Shown in pieces: positions 10,111-21,899 of a stretch of DNA of 64,000 nt. Each line of letters starts with the position of its first letter. Positions within the stretch are counted from its first letter, which is position 1. The stretch spans positions 372,001 through 436,000 of the forward strand of contig NTMA01000021.1 of NCBI GenBank assembly GCA_002917075.1, read 5' to 3'. Origin of the DNA: Hawksworthiomyces lignivorus. Lineage: Eukaryota; Ascomycota; Sordariomycetes; Ophiostomatales; Ophiostomataceae. Below the pieces are notes generated by a model that ran no database searches, was not told the origin of the DNA, and saw only the letters and a list, made by a program, of their open reading frames with translations. The position numbers were made by a program, and so were the translations under genes.

Positions 10111-12847
10111 GCCGACTTCATTTCTTCCCTCTCGTCTATGTTTCTTTTCATCCCTACATCTAGCCCCTTGTATAAATCTTTACTTTTCTATCTTTGGAGT
10201 TAAGTTAATTTTTTTTCTTGTCGAAAAATCTTCTAAACCTATTCGATGTATAGTCAACATGTATATAATATACTTGTATACTTATAATTGTCTTAGCATT
10301 ACTTCTCAAGACAGGCCAATGTATGTGTCTCTATATATAGGACACGGAGTTCTCTACGTATGTACTCGTACTCCGTATCTTTATTGTTAAATGAGAAATA
10401 TGCGGAGTAGATGAGAGAAAGGGAATTGACGGTGAGACGCTTGTGACAAAATAAAACTTGACAAGGATGCATTTTCCGGATCTGGTTCCGCTTCTTATCC
10501 AAAAAAAAAAAAAAAAAAATTGTCTTTTTTCCTTTCTATATTCCCCAACAGAAAAATGCAACGCAAAACTTTAGAAGTTAGGGAAAGGAGCCAGACCCTT
10601 TTCGTGCTTGATGTCTTTCTTGTTTCCTGTCTCAAATGAGGGGCAGGGTTCGTACGGGGTAGTCATTTTCTCTGACTTCCTCGAACATTGTTATGCGGTA
10701 GCCTTTGAGGAAGGACAGTAGCTCAAGGTCGACGAAGCTTTTCCTAGGACATGTGGCCAAGCCAATCTAAATAAGTGGATGTTAAAAATAAGGCAAAATC
10801 AGATAATCACGGGAGAATCACAGAGAATTGATCGACAGAAAATGATGTCTGCCCAGTACACAAGCTGGGAAGAGCCAATGTAGCTGTTTCCTTTGGGTAT
10901 ATGTGTATGATCGTCTCGAACTATTGCTTCTGTTGTCCAATGCCGCCTTCCTTCTCCTCCGAAAGACTACGGAATGTAGGTCACTCATAAGCTCTGCTTG
11001 CCGAGAGACTCGCTCAGAGAAACTGCTCTGGGATGGCATGCCCTTGGCCTCGTTCGCCCGGTATGAACTACACTCAGGCAGGCTCTGTTTGCCCCCTTCT
11101 TTGCGCCTCCTCATAGCAGCCTTATCTCCCGTCTCTATTCCGCATCTTACGCCCAAGTTTTCTGCCTACCTCACAAGATCCTACACAAACAGATTCGGAA
11201 CAGATACGAACTCCAACCATCCAACCGCAGAACACAGTAATAGGCGCATGATGTCTTCTTCTGCAGAAGATATCCTTGCTGGGCCTGGATCTGGTTCTTC
11301 TTTTTCGCTGGTTCAAGATCATGTCATCGGACCAAGTGCTCGTGTTAGACGAGTCATAGCAACTCTTACGACAAGAAAGGTAGTTTAGTATTGGCTCCCC
11401 CGATTTAGACCCGTTTTCTATTTTGTTCTTTTCCTTTTAGCTTTTGTCTTGGCTTTGCTTGACTTTGTTATCTCACGTCCCCTTCAGTTGCTTCAAGATC
11501 TTATTTTTCTTCAAAAGATCTCTTGCCGAATTCTTGGCACACGCGAATGCAGTGGCAACGCAAGTTTGACTATCAAAGGCTTTATCACATATGGAATCTG
11601 CTCTTTCTTTCGACCTTGTTAATGCCCATTTGCTTCACTGACCAGGCCCATGAATTCCTGCCAGTAAAATTTCCGTATAAAAGAGAAGAAGAACGAAAAG
11701 TCCCTTAAATGCATCAAGAGGAAGAAATATCATTTCTTCATTGCCTGGCAAGATAAGCATACAGGAAGGCTAGCTATGGCTCTCTGCACACATGAGGGGG
11801 AGATGCTGGCTTTCTCCTCTGTTGAAGTACTTCGTAGTCTGTATAGAAACTCACACGATGGACTCTTCCAAGGGTCGCTGTCTCGTTCCGTGGGCTTCTG
11901 TACTAATCGACTAAGCGTACGGGATACGTAGATTCTCTTTGGTTGATCGAGATAAGATACGACTGGTTGAGAGTTGGAAACATTTGGAAATAGCAGCAGA
12001 TCTTGTAGACTGCAGTCAAGATATTTACCTCGTGTATCACAATTTCATTGTTATATTAAATCTTAATTGCTCACAGCATTCTACTGATGCAACTTCGAGG
12101 GCGTCAGCGAAAGAGATTGGGCTTTAATGAATGTAGCTAAGTGAGCGTCAAGAAGACGCAGAATTATGGTTGTATTTGTTTAGAAAGTACTTTGTATTAG
12201 GTATAAACAGCAATTTACCCTCTTCCTGTGTGGCATGAAAGAAATGTAGGACAGACGAGTACGACGTACAAGAAGTACGCGAAATCCCCAGAATCTCCCT
12301 TTCCCTCTTTTAGATTAGGCTTGATATCTTTTCATCAACGACTTTTAAACCTTTTTAGACCACCGAAAATGAATCGGGTTATTTTTAATAACACATACGT
12401 ACACACACCAAAAAAACCAGGAGCAATAGCTATTATACAAGAGCGAGCGATAATATTTACGGCTCAAAAAAAATTGCATTAGCGAACATGCCCGATAGCG
12501 GTATGAAGCAAGAGGCATCTAAGCATGTGAAATTGTTGTTCCAGCGCTGGGACAAGGTGACCAAAGTTTAGGAGAAAGTAAAGGCATTCCAAAGAAAGAG
12601 CTTGACTCATAAGCACCAACATAGCTGGATGGAGTCAACCGGATTGCTGAGGGTCTTTCTCCTTTCCTCTTTCTTGTCGCTATCTGCAAAGTCAACTCCA
12701 CACTCCCGAAGATCACAAGGGAAAAAAATTACACACACCGTACCTTTTTAAGGAAAAGCAGTCACATGAAAGAGACATATCGAGATCCTCTTTCATGTAG
12801 CGGAATTATAGTGTTATTCTCCTGTTGATTCTGCTTGGCGTCAAACT

Positions 12848-13467
12848 ATGGGCTCTTCGTCTCTTCCGCTTCCATTCCCAACTCAAAAGATATATATAAA
12901 AAAGGACGTAATGAGTGGCCGAAATAGCTCTTGGTACCTTTCTTCGTATAAGCGAGTTGGGCTGACTGCTCTTGTAGCTATACTCATAATTTCATCCTCT
13001 TTTCTCTACCTACAATGCCCCCTCATCTACACATCATATGCCAGGAATTCTCAAAAAGGTAAGTATTCCTTTCTACGACCAGGCAACTACGAAATATATC
13101 TAAGAGGTATGCGATTACGAGGATTTTTAAATCGCAATTTTACTTTGCGTTTTGCCTTCTGACAGTTCACAAATTTGTGTGCCTACAAAGCCAACGCCTG
13201 AACCACAGAATTATGGAAGAAGAAAAACATCGAAGATGTCGACGCCACAGGCAAAAAGGTGCTAGTCTTTATGTAGACATACATAGAGAGAACAACTCGA
13301 GCTTTTGTGTGCAATTCGAGCGGATACTAAACAAACTATCATGCACTGGGGAAACATGCGAGACTGTCACCTTGCTTTCGAACCAAATACAAGTTGCCCT
13401 TTTGCTGCAGCACACTGAACATGGCTGTATCCCTGTGTATGCGAAGTCTGCACATCTTTCCAAATAA
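12848..13467 (+). CDS. Possible two-exon small membrane protein (weak candidate)
   Basis: An open frame from the ATG at 12848 reaches a consensus donor (AAAAG/GTAAGT) at 13058/13059. A 107-bp putative intron ends in CTGACAG at 13165. The next frame runs 13166-13467, giving 170 aa with phases matching (211 + 302 nt). The predicted protein has one hydrophobic segment (VGLTALVAILIISSSFLYL, about residues 37-55) and then a basic and Cys-containing region, like a short type II membrane protein. I recognise no family. Codon use looks less G/C-ending than the flavoprotein gene, and the second half could be chance. Only splice-signal quality and frame agreement support it. It may equally be non-coding, or part of a larger gene whose other exons I cannot see. 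A second ATG at 12911 is possible. Confidence 0.25.
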
Positions 13468-13903
13468 TCCGATTACTACCATCACATGTCCTATTCATCC
13501 CAGAGTTGTGTCTAAATTAGTTCAGAGAGACAAAGCGCAAGATAGGCAAGACCATCATGCTCTTTAGACAAAGATGCTGTACAATATTCAATATAGCTTC
13601 TGCTATTTCTTTCGTGTTGAAATTCGAATACAAAGACAGTCGAAAGACGGTTTTTGTATTCTATTCTGGCTACTAGACGAGATAAAAACTTAAATTCGGG
13701 TATTCTGAGGAACAAAAGAAAATGCAAGCTATGCAAGCAATGTTAAAACAAAGCAAATTAAGGGCATAAAAAAAAGTGCTTGTAGGCATCCTGATGCAAA
13801 AAGAAAAACTTAATAGATCCCTAGATAAAAAAGATGTGCGTGCATCTCTTTGCAACAAAAAACTGTGAATCAACGAGAGAAGGGAGCACTTCCCACTTCT
13901 GCC
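13468..13903. other. 3' flank of kar9, nothing recognised
   Basis: A/T-rich 436-bp spacer between the weak candidate gene and the kar9 stop codon. It probably includes the kar9 3' UTR. No gene, RNA or repeat was recognised. Confidence 0.5.
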
Positions 13904-16699
13904 CTAACCTTTCCCTTGTCCTCTTCGGAATAGTCGTTTTGTCCCGCCTACTTTACCCATTTCGCCGAACTTGCTTTCTAGCTGATCCGATATCCTACGC
14001 TCACCGCTGGCGATCCGAACCCTCTCTTTGACGCTTTCTACCCATGCTCTACTCTCTTCACTCATCTCGATGTTCTTCGCTTTTGGTCCAGACATACCCA
14101 ATGTGCTGTCTTCCTCCGACCAGCTCAGTCGTGAGCTTGATCGTGACCGTGTAGATGCGTCTGAAGGTGGCGTGTTGTCTGCCGGTTTGATACCTGATGC
14201 TAAAGGAGTCCGAGGATTCTTGTTACCCTCATCATTGGTAACTTTTCGTGTCTTTCGTACGTTGAGAGGTGGCATCGCAACAGGCGAGTCAAGAGCTGAC
14301 CCAGGTCGGCTGAGTGGACTCGATCCAACGCGGCCATTCAAAGACGTTGCAATGGACGAGGAACCTGCCAAAACCGGTGGCAGATCGCGGATTTCAATCT
14401 TACTTTCCCCGCCGCTTTTTGAGCGTCGGCTGTGATGGCTTGCGTACTCTTTGAGGTATTCACTGAGATCGGCCCAACCTCCACCTACACGGACCATGAC
14501 GCGCTCCCCATTTTCGCCTACTAGACGGATGAAAAGCTTAATAGGGGCCTCACCTGTCGAACGCGATAGGTGATAAAGTTTAATTTCTTGATTGCTCCGT
14601 TGATGCCGTGGTCGAGGATTCCGAGCGTAGGCTGGAGCGAGGAGAAAAGATGGTGTCATAGAGCGTGATGACATGCTAGATAAGCTGCGGGTATTATCTG
14701 TTGTCGGCTTAGGCCTTCGAGGCAGCTTGAAATCAGGAGGGTTGAGCTGGTTTAGCAGCGGCGATGGCTGTGAAGAAAGGTGGATCTTGGCTGGAATAGA
14801 TTCCAAGATTTCGCTAATCTGCTGTTGAAGTTGGTCATCTTCACTGCTAATGCTCAGACGTCGGCTGCTAGGCGTTCCTGGACTGCTGGGGCTACCCATA
14901 TCCTGTGAAAGGTCCATTATATCGCTATCATTGTCATCAAACACAAAGGTCGAGTTGACTGGAGTCTTTGGAACTGTGGGACTCTCTTCACTAGGAATTT
15001 CTGCGACTGTAGGCATGTCGCTGAACGTTACTGTTGACCGAAGACTGGCACGAAAATCTGGCGGAGAACTAGAAGGACTGTTCTCAAATTCTAAAGGGAC
15101 GTCGTCGCCACATATTTCTGGCAAGCCAGATATATCGCCAAGATCGGGGCCTTCGCTGGGAATCTCGTATCCGCTAGGTGGCGTCGTTCCTTCAGTGGAA
15201 AAATTGGCAGCTAGAGATATGGATTCTGTGGTTTCGTATGTTGTAGTTTTGAACATTGAAGGAAGGGTCGGCTCTGACTGAAGGCACTCAAGAGAGCCCT
15301 GCTGGGACAAACTCCCGAGAAGCGCTTGACGGTGGCTTGGTGTTGGTAAGGCATCATCACAAGGAGTATCGACAGCCTGTGGTGTTTCAGCAGTTCGCAC
15401 GTTGGGCGAAGCATACTCCTTTTCTTGTGCCAATTTTGCATCGAGAGGAGCAGTAGCAGCATAGGAAACTGACGCCGTAACAGAGGTATTTTCAAGCGCT
15501 TGGTTTTGCTCTGGTGTCCCATATCCAATTTCCCTCCACTCGCTTTCTCGAATTCTGCGCTCGCAGACAGTTACCCACTCTCCGTATTCACGCTCAGCCC
15601 CGTCGATGCGGTCGATCCAGTGTTCGGGTATGGTGTCCTCCCATCCGTCAAGAGAGTCGAGCATGAAATCGGTGATTTGCGCAGCTTTAGAAACCTTCTC
15701 CTCTACTACTGATTTCATCGCCGCGAATTCTTCTCGACGTAGACTTGGCTTTTCTAGAGTTTTATGGCAAGATAAGCTAATGCTTTCATCATCGAGCCAA
15801 ATCGTACGCCAAGCTGACTGAATTGCAGCCTCGGCAGAATTTAAAGAAGCTAATAGATTAGGAATACGCTTTAACACCAATAATCGGACGCGCCATACGT
15901 TCAGTAACCTAACCAGCTTTGAAAGCTGAGGCAGGGCTTGAAGAACAATTGCAGTGACAACAGCTGTCAAGTCATCCATCTTAATGAATGTCACAGAGGA
16001 CGATGAAGATGAAGCGCGTAGCCTTCCGTCTATCGATGGCGTGCCCGGTGGGGATAAAGGAAAGATGTGATGATGCAGCACATGACGCTTCATGTCTTCA
16101 ACTTCGAGCTCGTCTATCTCCTGGCCAATTTCAGCAATTCTTGCATCATACCGAGCCACATCCCTGGCAAGTAGACTGCCCATCCAAGGACCACCAGCCT
16201 CATATTCAACGTCGTCTAGACGCCTTTTGGTTGACAGGATTTGTTTTTCAGGAGTCTTGGGTGTTGATGGAGTCGACCCTCTGGCTGGAGGTGGTGACGG
16301 TGATGACATCGATGTTACATGGCGTGCCGATGCCGTTCTTGTTCCCTCTTTTGGGTGTTCGGTGGGTGGCTCCTCAAACCCGGAGGAACCTCCCCTATCT
16401 GGCCAGGGCCACATCGATAACTCATCAAGCCATTCCTGGATGTTGCTTGATGCCAAGGCAGCCCGCATGGCGAAGGCTTGCTCAGAGGCAGTGGCAGTAT
16501 CCAGACATTGCTTTAAAGCTCCTGTAGGAAATCGTAAGGCCCTGATCGCACCAGATGGCGTGAGCTGGGATATGAGATCATCGACACGTTGCTGGAAGTG
16601 CTGTTGGCGGGTAGGTGAGCCAGATACGGAGCGGTAGTACTGCCGGCTTGGAACAGAAAGGCGCGGCACTGGCGCCGAAAGAAGAGGAAAACTGCTCAT
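13904..16699 (-). CDS. kar9: Karyogamy protein Kar9 homologue (spindle positioning)
   Basis: Single-exon gene of 931 aa. Near the N-terminus it has the fungal Kar9 signature: HFQQRVDDLISQLTPSGA, ALRFPTGALKQCLDTAT, AFAMRAALASSNIQEW and LDELSMWPWP. The middle is Ser/Pro/Thr-rich and probably disordered. At about residues 720-755 GERVMVRVGGGWADLSEYL resembles the microtubule-binding GAR module. Kar9 links EB1/Bim1-bearing astral microtubule ends to myosin V on actin cables to orient the spindle and move nuclei; that function is from yeast, and the role here is inferred. By eye I find no [S/T]xIP EB1-binding tetrapeptide (all five IP dipeptides lack it), so binding would need another motif. The ATG at 16699 has context gccATGa. 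A C11 homopolymer (plus-strand G11, 16730-16740) lies about 31-41 bases upstream in the leader. Confidence 0.9.
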   Translation of the reverse strand: MSSFPLLSAPVPRLSVPSRQYYRSVSGSPTRQQHFQQRVDDLISQLTPSGAIRALRFPTGALKQCLDTATASEQAFAMRAALASSNIQEWLDELSMWPWPDRGGSSGFEEPPTEHPKEGTRTASARHVTSMSSPSPPPARGSTPSTPKTPEKQILSTKRRLDDVEYEAGGPWMGSLLARDVARYDARIAEIGQEIDELEVEDMKRHVLHHHIFPLSPPGTPSIDGRLRASSSSSSVTFIKMDDLTAVVTAIVLQALPQLSKLVRLLNVWRVRLLVLKRIPNLLASLNSAEAAIQSAWRTIWLDDESISLSCHKTLEKPSLRREEFAAMKSVVEEKVSKAAQITDFMLDSLDGWEDTIPEHWIDRIDGAEREYGEWVTVCERRIRESEWREIGYGTPEQNQALENTSVTASVSYAATAPLDAKLAQEKEYASPNVRTAETPQAVDTPCDDALPTPSHRQALLGSLSQQGSLECLQSEPTLPSMFKTTTYETTESISLAANFSTEGTTPPSGYEIPSEGPDLGDISGLPEICGDDVPLEFENSPSSSPPDFRASLRSTVTFSDMPTVAEIPSEESPTVPKTPVNSTFVFDDNDSDIMDLSQDMGSPSSPGTPSSRRLSISSEDDQLQQQISEILESIPAKIHLSSQPSPLLNQLNPPDFKLPRRPKPTTDNTRSLSSMSSRSMTPSFLLAPAYARNPRPRHQRSNQEIKLYHLSRSTGEAPIKLFIRLVGENGERVMVRVGGGWADLSEYLKEYASHHSRRSKSGGESKIEIRDLPPVLAGSSSIATSLNGRVGSSPLSRPGSALDSPVAMPPLNVRKTRKVTNDEGNKNPRTPLASGIKPADNTPPSDASTRSRSSSRLSWSEEDSTLGMSGPKAKNIEMSEESRAWVESVKERVRIASGERRISDQLESKFGEMGKVGGTKRLFRRGQGKG

Positions 16700-18608
16700 G
16701 GCGTTGGCAAGACGTGGACGAACAACCGCGGGGGGGGGGGTATTGGGAATGGCAGCAGAAGAAGTACGAAGACTTTGACCGTCTGGAAAGTTGAAACACG
16801 TGCAACGTTACCGCAGGCGTTATGTAGCTGAGGAAGGCAAGAGATAACCTAGACCAGCAGCTTCTTTGCCTGAAGAACGCAAGTCATATTTGTCTGTCTG
16901 CGTAGTACAGACTGTAAGACACTCTGTTCTAGCTTGTCTTCAAATGACCTCTCCTGCAACAGCTGTGTCTGGTTGCCTCTTCTTATTCGTCTTTCTTAGG
17001 TAAGTTGAGGGTCCTTCTGCTTTTCTACCGGCCGCAATTAAGACTGACAAATAAATAGGCTGCTGCAGCGACACAATAGAAAGCTAAAAAAGCTCTGGCT
17101 AGAGAGCAGGGACAGAAAGAAAAAAAAATGGTTGACCGCTAAGTGACTGGCGTTTGAAGCGGAAACGAAGGTCAAGGAGGTATATCTTGGACAGCGCTTG
17201 GGGACGCGCTCGGCGCGTTTATAGGTACAGCTCAACAACGTAGAGGTTTGGAAATCGGACGCGGTCGTAGATGGGATGGAAGCGACAATGCAGAACGGTA
17301 CGAAGTATAGTATCGGTTCGAGAAATGAAAATGAATGACGAGATGCTGGACAAAAAGTAAAAGAGGTAGCCAGAGAACGCTAGTTCAGTGCTTTATGCAG
17401 GACAAAACCAGGCCTGACAGTTGGCGGCTAAAGAGGGCAAAGAGCGACGGAAGAAGGACTGAAATAAAACAAAATAAACGACGATGAAGCGTTGGAAGAC
17501 AAATGGAAGACTCGATTAAAAGGAAGGCCAAGACAAGAAAGAGAGGCAGACAATAAAATGCAAGATAGCAAGACAGAATAGGAACGATCGTAGTGATGGA
17601 ACGAGGCGCGGGAGAAACAGACCGATCAAGACAGAATCGCGGCTTCTGTTTCATTCGGTCTTGTTCTCGCCTCTCTTCCTGCCCGTTTCTTGCATCTCGC
17701 AAACGGACCGCGAGGGGTGAGTTAGCCGTCTTGGTGTCTCTTCTTCCAGTTTTGTGTGTGAGAAGAGGTTTTGATTCATTCGTAATTACTTCGAAATTGG
17801 GCTTTATTATTATATTAAATTATTACGCGGTGGGCGGAGCGTCCCATCATCCACTGAGATTAGTTTAATGCGAAAGCTTACGGAGTACTCCACGCCATAC
17901 TCTATGTCAGTTTTTCCGACTATTATTAAGGGCCATAAAACGTGACCACAACATAAAGCTACCATGCGAGCACGTCTCAGCTGAGAAACAGCACTGTGAC
18001 AGGGCTGGTCTGTGCTTGAATATATGAGTTTACACCAGAACCTAAAACGTGTTTTTCTCAAAAGTGCGCTCTCCTTGTCAATAAACCGCGTTTTAAGCGG
18101 CTGAGAACTAAACGTTCCTATACTTTGTCTTCCGTATCTTTCTTCTATATTAATATATGCAATGATGCAAGATCCAGACAGACGGGACCCCTAAATTAAA
18201 AGGAACTCAGGGTCAAAGCAAGGAAGGTGCGGCTACTTGCATATGCACGTTGATCAGGAATGGGGTACAGAGTGTCCCAAAGAGCGGTGTCTACCATCAT
18301 ATCAATTCTCAAATCATTTTTTTTCTCTACATGAGCATACATATATTGACTCCATAAATCCATAGGCCACGACTGAGTTAGATTGCTGCTCATCTCGCAC
18401 TGCCAGAAGTTATCAGTGCAAAATATACCGAGTCGGCAAAGCCACGCCCTTCTAAGTCAGTTGTAACGCCAAACGTTCAAAGACATGGAAGCAAAGATAT
18501 ACAACAGTCACCTTTATTTTGCCCTAGCCAAAACGCCAGAATAAAAGGCCCAAGAAACGCCCCGAGTCAATCATGCAAGAATGTGGCCAAAACGAGGCCA
18601 ACCCTAAC
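16700..18608. other. Intergenic between kar9 promoter and farB 3' end
   Basis: This 1.9-kb spacer holds the kar9 promoter and leader and the 3' end of the farB-like gene, both on minus. Content: the G11 run at 16730-16740, purine-rich tracts (about 17330-17600), and the palindrome GGAGTACTCC at 17882-17891, overlapping a TACGGAGTA copy at 17879-17887. No coding region was recognised. Confidence 0.6.
17879..17891. repeat. Dispersed palindromic motif copy (TACGGAGTACTCC)
   Basis: Contains the exact 9-mer TACGGAGTA and the self-complementary GGAGTACTCC. One of at least 14 exact 9-mer copies found outside coding exons in this window. Confidence 0.8.
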
Positions 18609-21600
18609 TTAGAAATCTGTGGTCATCATATCGTTCCCAAAGTTCGTATTAAATAGTCCAGCGAAGGCATGGTCTGCACTGCTGCCCATTCCCTCCGGTG
18701 GAAAATCTAGCCACTGGTCAAAATCCAACTTCATACTATTGGGGTCCACTGCCACGTCCCATTCAAATGGATCTTCTGACACTGCGCTACCTGATGGCGT
18801 TAAACCCCACATCTGCTCGACCGCAGTGTTGGCAGTGGCCATGACAGAAGCGCTATTGGGTGTCAAGGGCATCGTGGTACCATTGACAATATGACTGTGG
18901 GACAGCAGTCTGGCAGCAGTGCTAGGCATCGAAAGGAATGGCGGTGAAGTATTCGCTCTGCCTGTCGTCATGCTGCCGCTAGAACTACTAGCGATCGCGA
19001 TGGCGGTGCTAATATTGCTGTTGGCACCATTGCCGTTGCCGAGATTGCTGTCTGCTGGTGGTGTCGTACGCGCTGACGTCGCCTTTGGTGTATTAGCAGC
19101 GTACATGGCGACAGCATGAGCTATACCGTCTTCGGTATAAGGAACGCCCACATTAGATGTTGCGTTGAGAAGAGATGCAGAGGTGCCGTTGATAGGTGTG
19201 CTTGTGCCAGTGCCACCACCTTCTCCATTAACGCCGCTTGTTGTGGTATCATCAGCAAAATTGGCAACAGCGGCTAGATCAATGCCAGCTTTCTTCAGAA
19301 GGGACTCGACGAAGCCTTTGGCAATTTCCGCTGCAGCATATGTTTCACGGAGGCTTTCCATAACTCGCATACAAGTCAGGAAGCCAAGAACTGCCTGCTG
19401 ACGCCGTTCTCGCGGCACGCCGCCTTTAATGTCGAGCAGGTGTGCAAACATGGCCGGCAAGAAGACCGTCACACCCGCTGTAGGTAGATATGGTTCCAAT
19501 CGCAGCCGCAGCATCTCACCACCCATGCGAGTTACACAGTCGGCTGCATCACGGACGCGCGCCCGAGAAAACTCCTGTTGTTCAATCGGTAACATCGGGT
19601 TCCCCGCGGCTACGGGCTGAATGCGTGGTCGATGCAGAGCCGACATAGTTGTATGATACACTAAGTGCAAAAGCGTTCGCTGTACAGCAACCGTAGCCCG
19701 ACCATTTTGCACATCTGCTGGAGTCAGCGCCACATAGCGACACGACATCGGCAAAGCCAAGAGCCACGCTCGAAGTTTTGCATCGATCTTGTCCACGACA
19801 CTCGGTCCGTTCCCTTTTCCATCATCACTGACAGGCCGGTTTGGGAAAAGCATCATCGTGCTGTTGCTGCTCCCCGCGTCGCTTCCGCGCTGGCGTCCGC
19901 GCGGCAAAATTGTATACTGCTGCTGTAGCATATTACCAACAAGCACGCAGAGCTTGGCTTTTTCGACGCACAATTCAGCCAGCTGCTCCTGCATCTCAAT
20001 ATCACGTACTAAACGGCACTCAACCGGTACAACATCAATCTCGTCTGGCAGAACAGATTTTTCAAAATCACCTGGGGTCAACATAGGTACATCGGCATCT
20101 TCGCTTCGAATCCGTTTCGGCCGTCGCATGCCAAGTGCAATCATGCGATCCCGCATGAAGCAACACCACCAGAGTAGCTTCCGAAGACGTTGGCGACGAA
20201 GTGGCTCGCCCGTCGTGCGGGGATCTCGATGAAGTCCAATTGTGTGTGCCAATGATACAGCGACGCCCATCCAATGCCAGGTATCTTTTTGGTCATCCGG
20301 AGTTTCGTACCAGTATGTCATAAGAAGAAGTGCTTGAACAAGCGTGAGTCGATCTGTCTCATAGTCAAAATCGTAAAGGACCTGGAGAAGATGCACAAGT
20401 ACAGTGTCAGTATTTAGTCTCTTCCTCGGGCAAATTTCTCGTTATCTTGTGATTTCTCACCCGCGCCTTCATAAAAAAAGTCTTTCGCGCTTCTCTTCGC
20501 CGGCTAAAGCCAGCGGCTTTCAAATATTTCGCTGGGACAAATGATGCAGCGGTAAACATCACAGCATGATAAAGAAGAAGACTGATGGTGCCATCCTTGC
20601 CGTCCTGGTCATGAATGGTTTCTAAGAACGAGTGCAATTCCAAGAGTGGCATATACGGATGAACGAACTCAACATAGGCGTGCAAAAGGGCTCGTTGAAG
20701 TGTTGCATCTGGCAGTGTGAATGCACCTTTGCTATGAAGGTACACAATGTCCTCAGGCGCCATCTTCCCAGGCAATGGCCGAATAAAGCCAGGCAGTAGT
20801 GCTTGGACCTGTTGTTGCGGGTCTCCTAGAAGACCATTAATTGGAAGGAGAGGAAAGCCGGGAAGACCAATGGGCATTGTTGTTGGCTCATTGGGTGCTT
20901 GTAGGGAGGAACTCTTTGGCAACAGCAGTGCGCTGCCGCCGAGACGTTGCTGGCTTGCTGCAGCTTTAAAATTGTAAGTTAGCCTTGCCATCATCACACA
21001 AACGAACAGAAACAACATCATGACATAAAAAAAAGGTGAAATCTTACAAGAGAATCCAACACGACCCAGAGTAGACACTGCGCCATTGCCGGTTTCTACC
21101 GCAGCAACACCGAATCCCTGGACAAAGTTGTGTCCGTTGATGCCTCCATCAACACCGTCTGTGGTGCTCTGGCCATGAGCATGACTATGGCTATGGCCAT
21201 TATGATTGTGAAATGTCTCAGGCCCAGGTAGTGCACCTGGAACCTCACGTGCGTTGAACAGACCTCTTCTAATGCCATTCACAATTAGTCAATCAGCAGA
21301 CCAGAAATCGGCCAGCAGGGGATGTCAAGAGACAAAGAAAATTTAAAGCAAAAACTCAGAAGCGCAGCAATTACTCACCGTCTTCTTCGGCCTTCTTGGA
21401 CCACACATTCGATTTTATCCCAGCGACAATTCCCACAGGGAAATGTTTCCACCACATCGCAGCGGACTTTGCGGTTTCTGCAACTGACGCATGCCCTGGC
21501 AGCGCGCCGCTTAATGACCTTGCCAGCTGCATTAGTCACGGTGCCAGATGCCCCATCAGACGTCGAGTTTGCTGTGCTGTCTCTTTTTTCTCCCATCTTC

Positions 21601-21899
21601 TTTCCTCTCCTCTTTCTCTGGCCACCGTTGGCATCGCCGGCTTGTTGTGATATGGAGCCGACTGTGGAACTGGATACGGGGGACGCCCTATCCGCTGTCG
21701 GCAGAAGCATGGCCGGCCTGCTACCACCAGTGCTGCTTATGCTACTTCTAATGCTGCCTTCTCTTTGGTCGAAAGAGCTGCCTTTGTCATTGTTGCTGCT
21801 AAAAGGTGACGTGCCTTCATCATGCATCATGATGTCCGTGCCGTTTCCGCTATCGAACACACTCAGATTAGACGAGTTCGGACTTGAAATATCTTCCAT
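18609..21899 (-). CDS. farB: Zn2Cys6 transcription factor, FarB/CTF1-beta type (4 exons)
   Basis: Minus-strand exons 21899-21379, 21268-21048, 20963-20461 and 20381-18609 (introns 110, 84 and 79 bp) give 1005 aa. The zinc cluster has cysteines at 137, 140, 147, 155, 158 and 165, the canonical Cx2Cx6Cx7Cx2Cx6C spacing. It is followed by a His-rich linker (NGHSHSHAHG) and a Fungal_trans middle homology region, including KARVLYDFDYETDRLTLVQA, LLLMTYWYETPDDQKDTWHW and VSLAHTIGLHRDP. These blocks match the FarA/FarB-CTF1 group, nuclear activators of fatty-acid (FarB: short-chain) catabolism and cutinase genes. FarB over FarA is my reading of the residues around the cluster and is less certain. The C-terminus is low-complexity and ends in an acidic/aromatic stretch. 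The 84-bp second intron is stop-free and in frame, so an isoform with 28 extra, mostly hydrophobic residues is possible. Confidence 0.9.

Larger units (their letters stand above)
6960..12847. other. Long intergenic region, no supported gene
   Basis: The first ~400 bp may be 5' leader or N-terminal extension of the malic enzyme gene, since its frame is open to 7364. The rest carries only short frames without domains. Notable content: an inverted repeat at 7731-7753; several copies of the TACGGAGTA word (8539, 10369) and near copies (7951-7965, 8526, 8616, 10401); A/T homopolymers; and a purine/pyrimidine-mixed stretch around 10.8-11.4 kb whose 161-codon frame looks non-coding. Confidence 0.55.

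Noticed and set aside
10903..11388. 161-codon plus-strand frame, with a possible donor at its end (AAAG/GTAGTT)
   Set aside because: No domain, a poor donor, and no continuing exon with convincing signals; composition like the flanking intergenic DNA.
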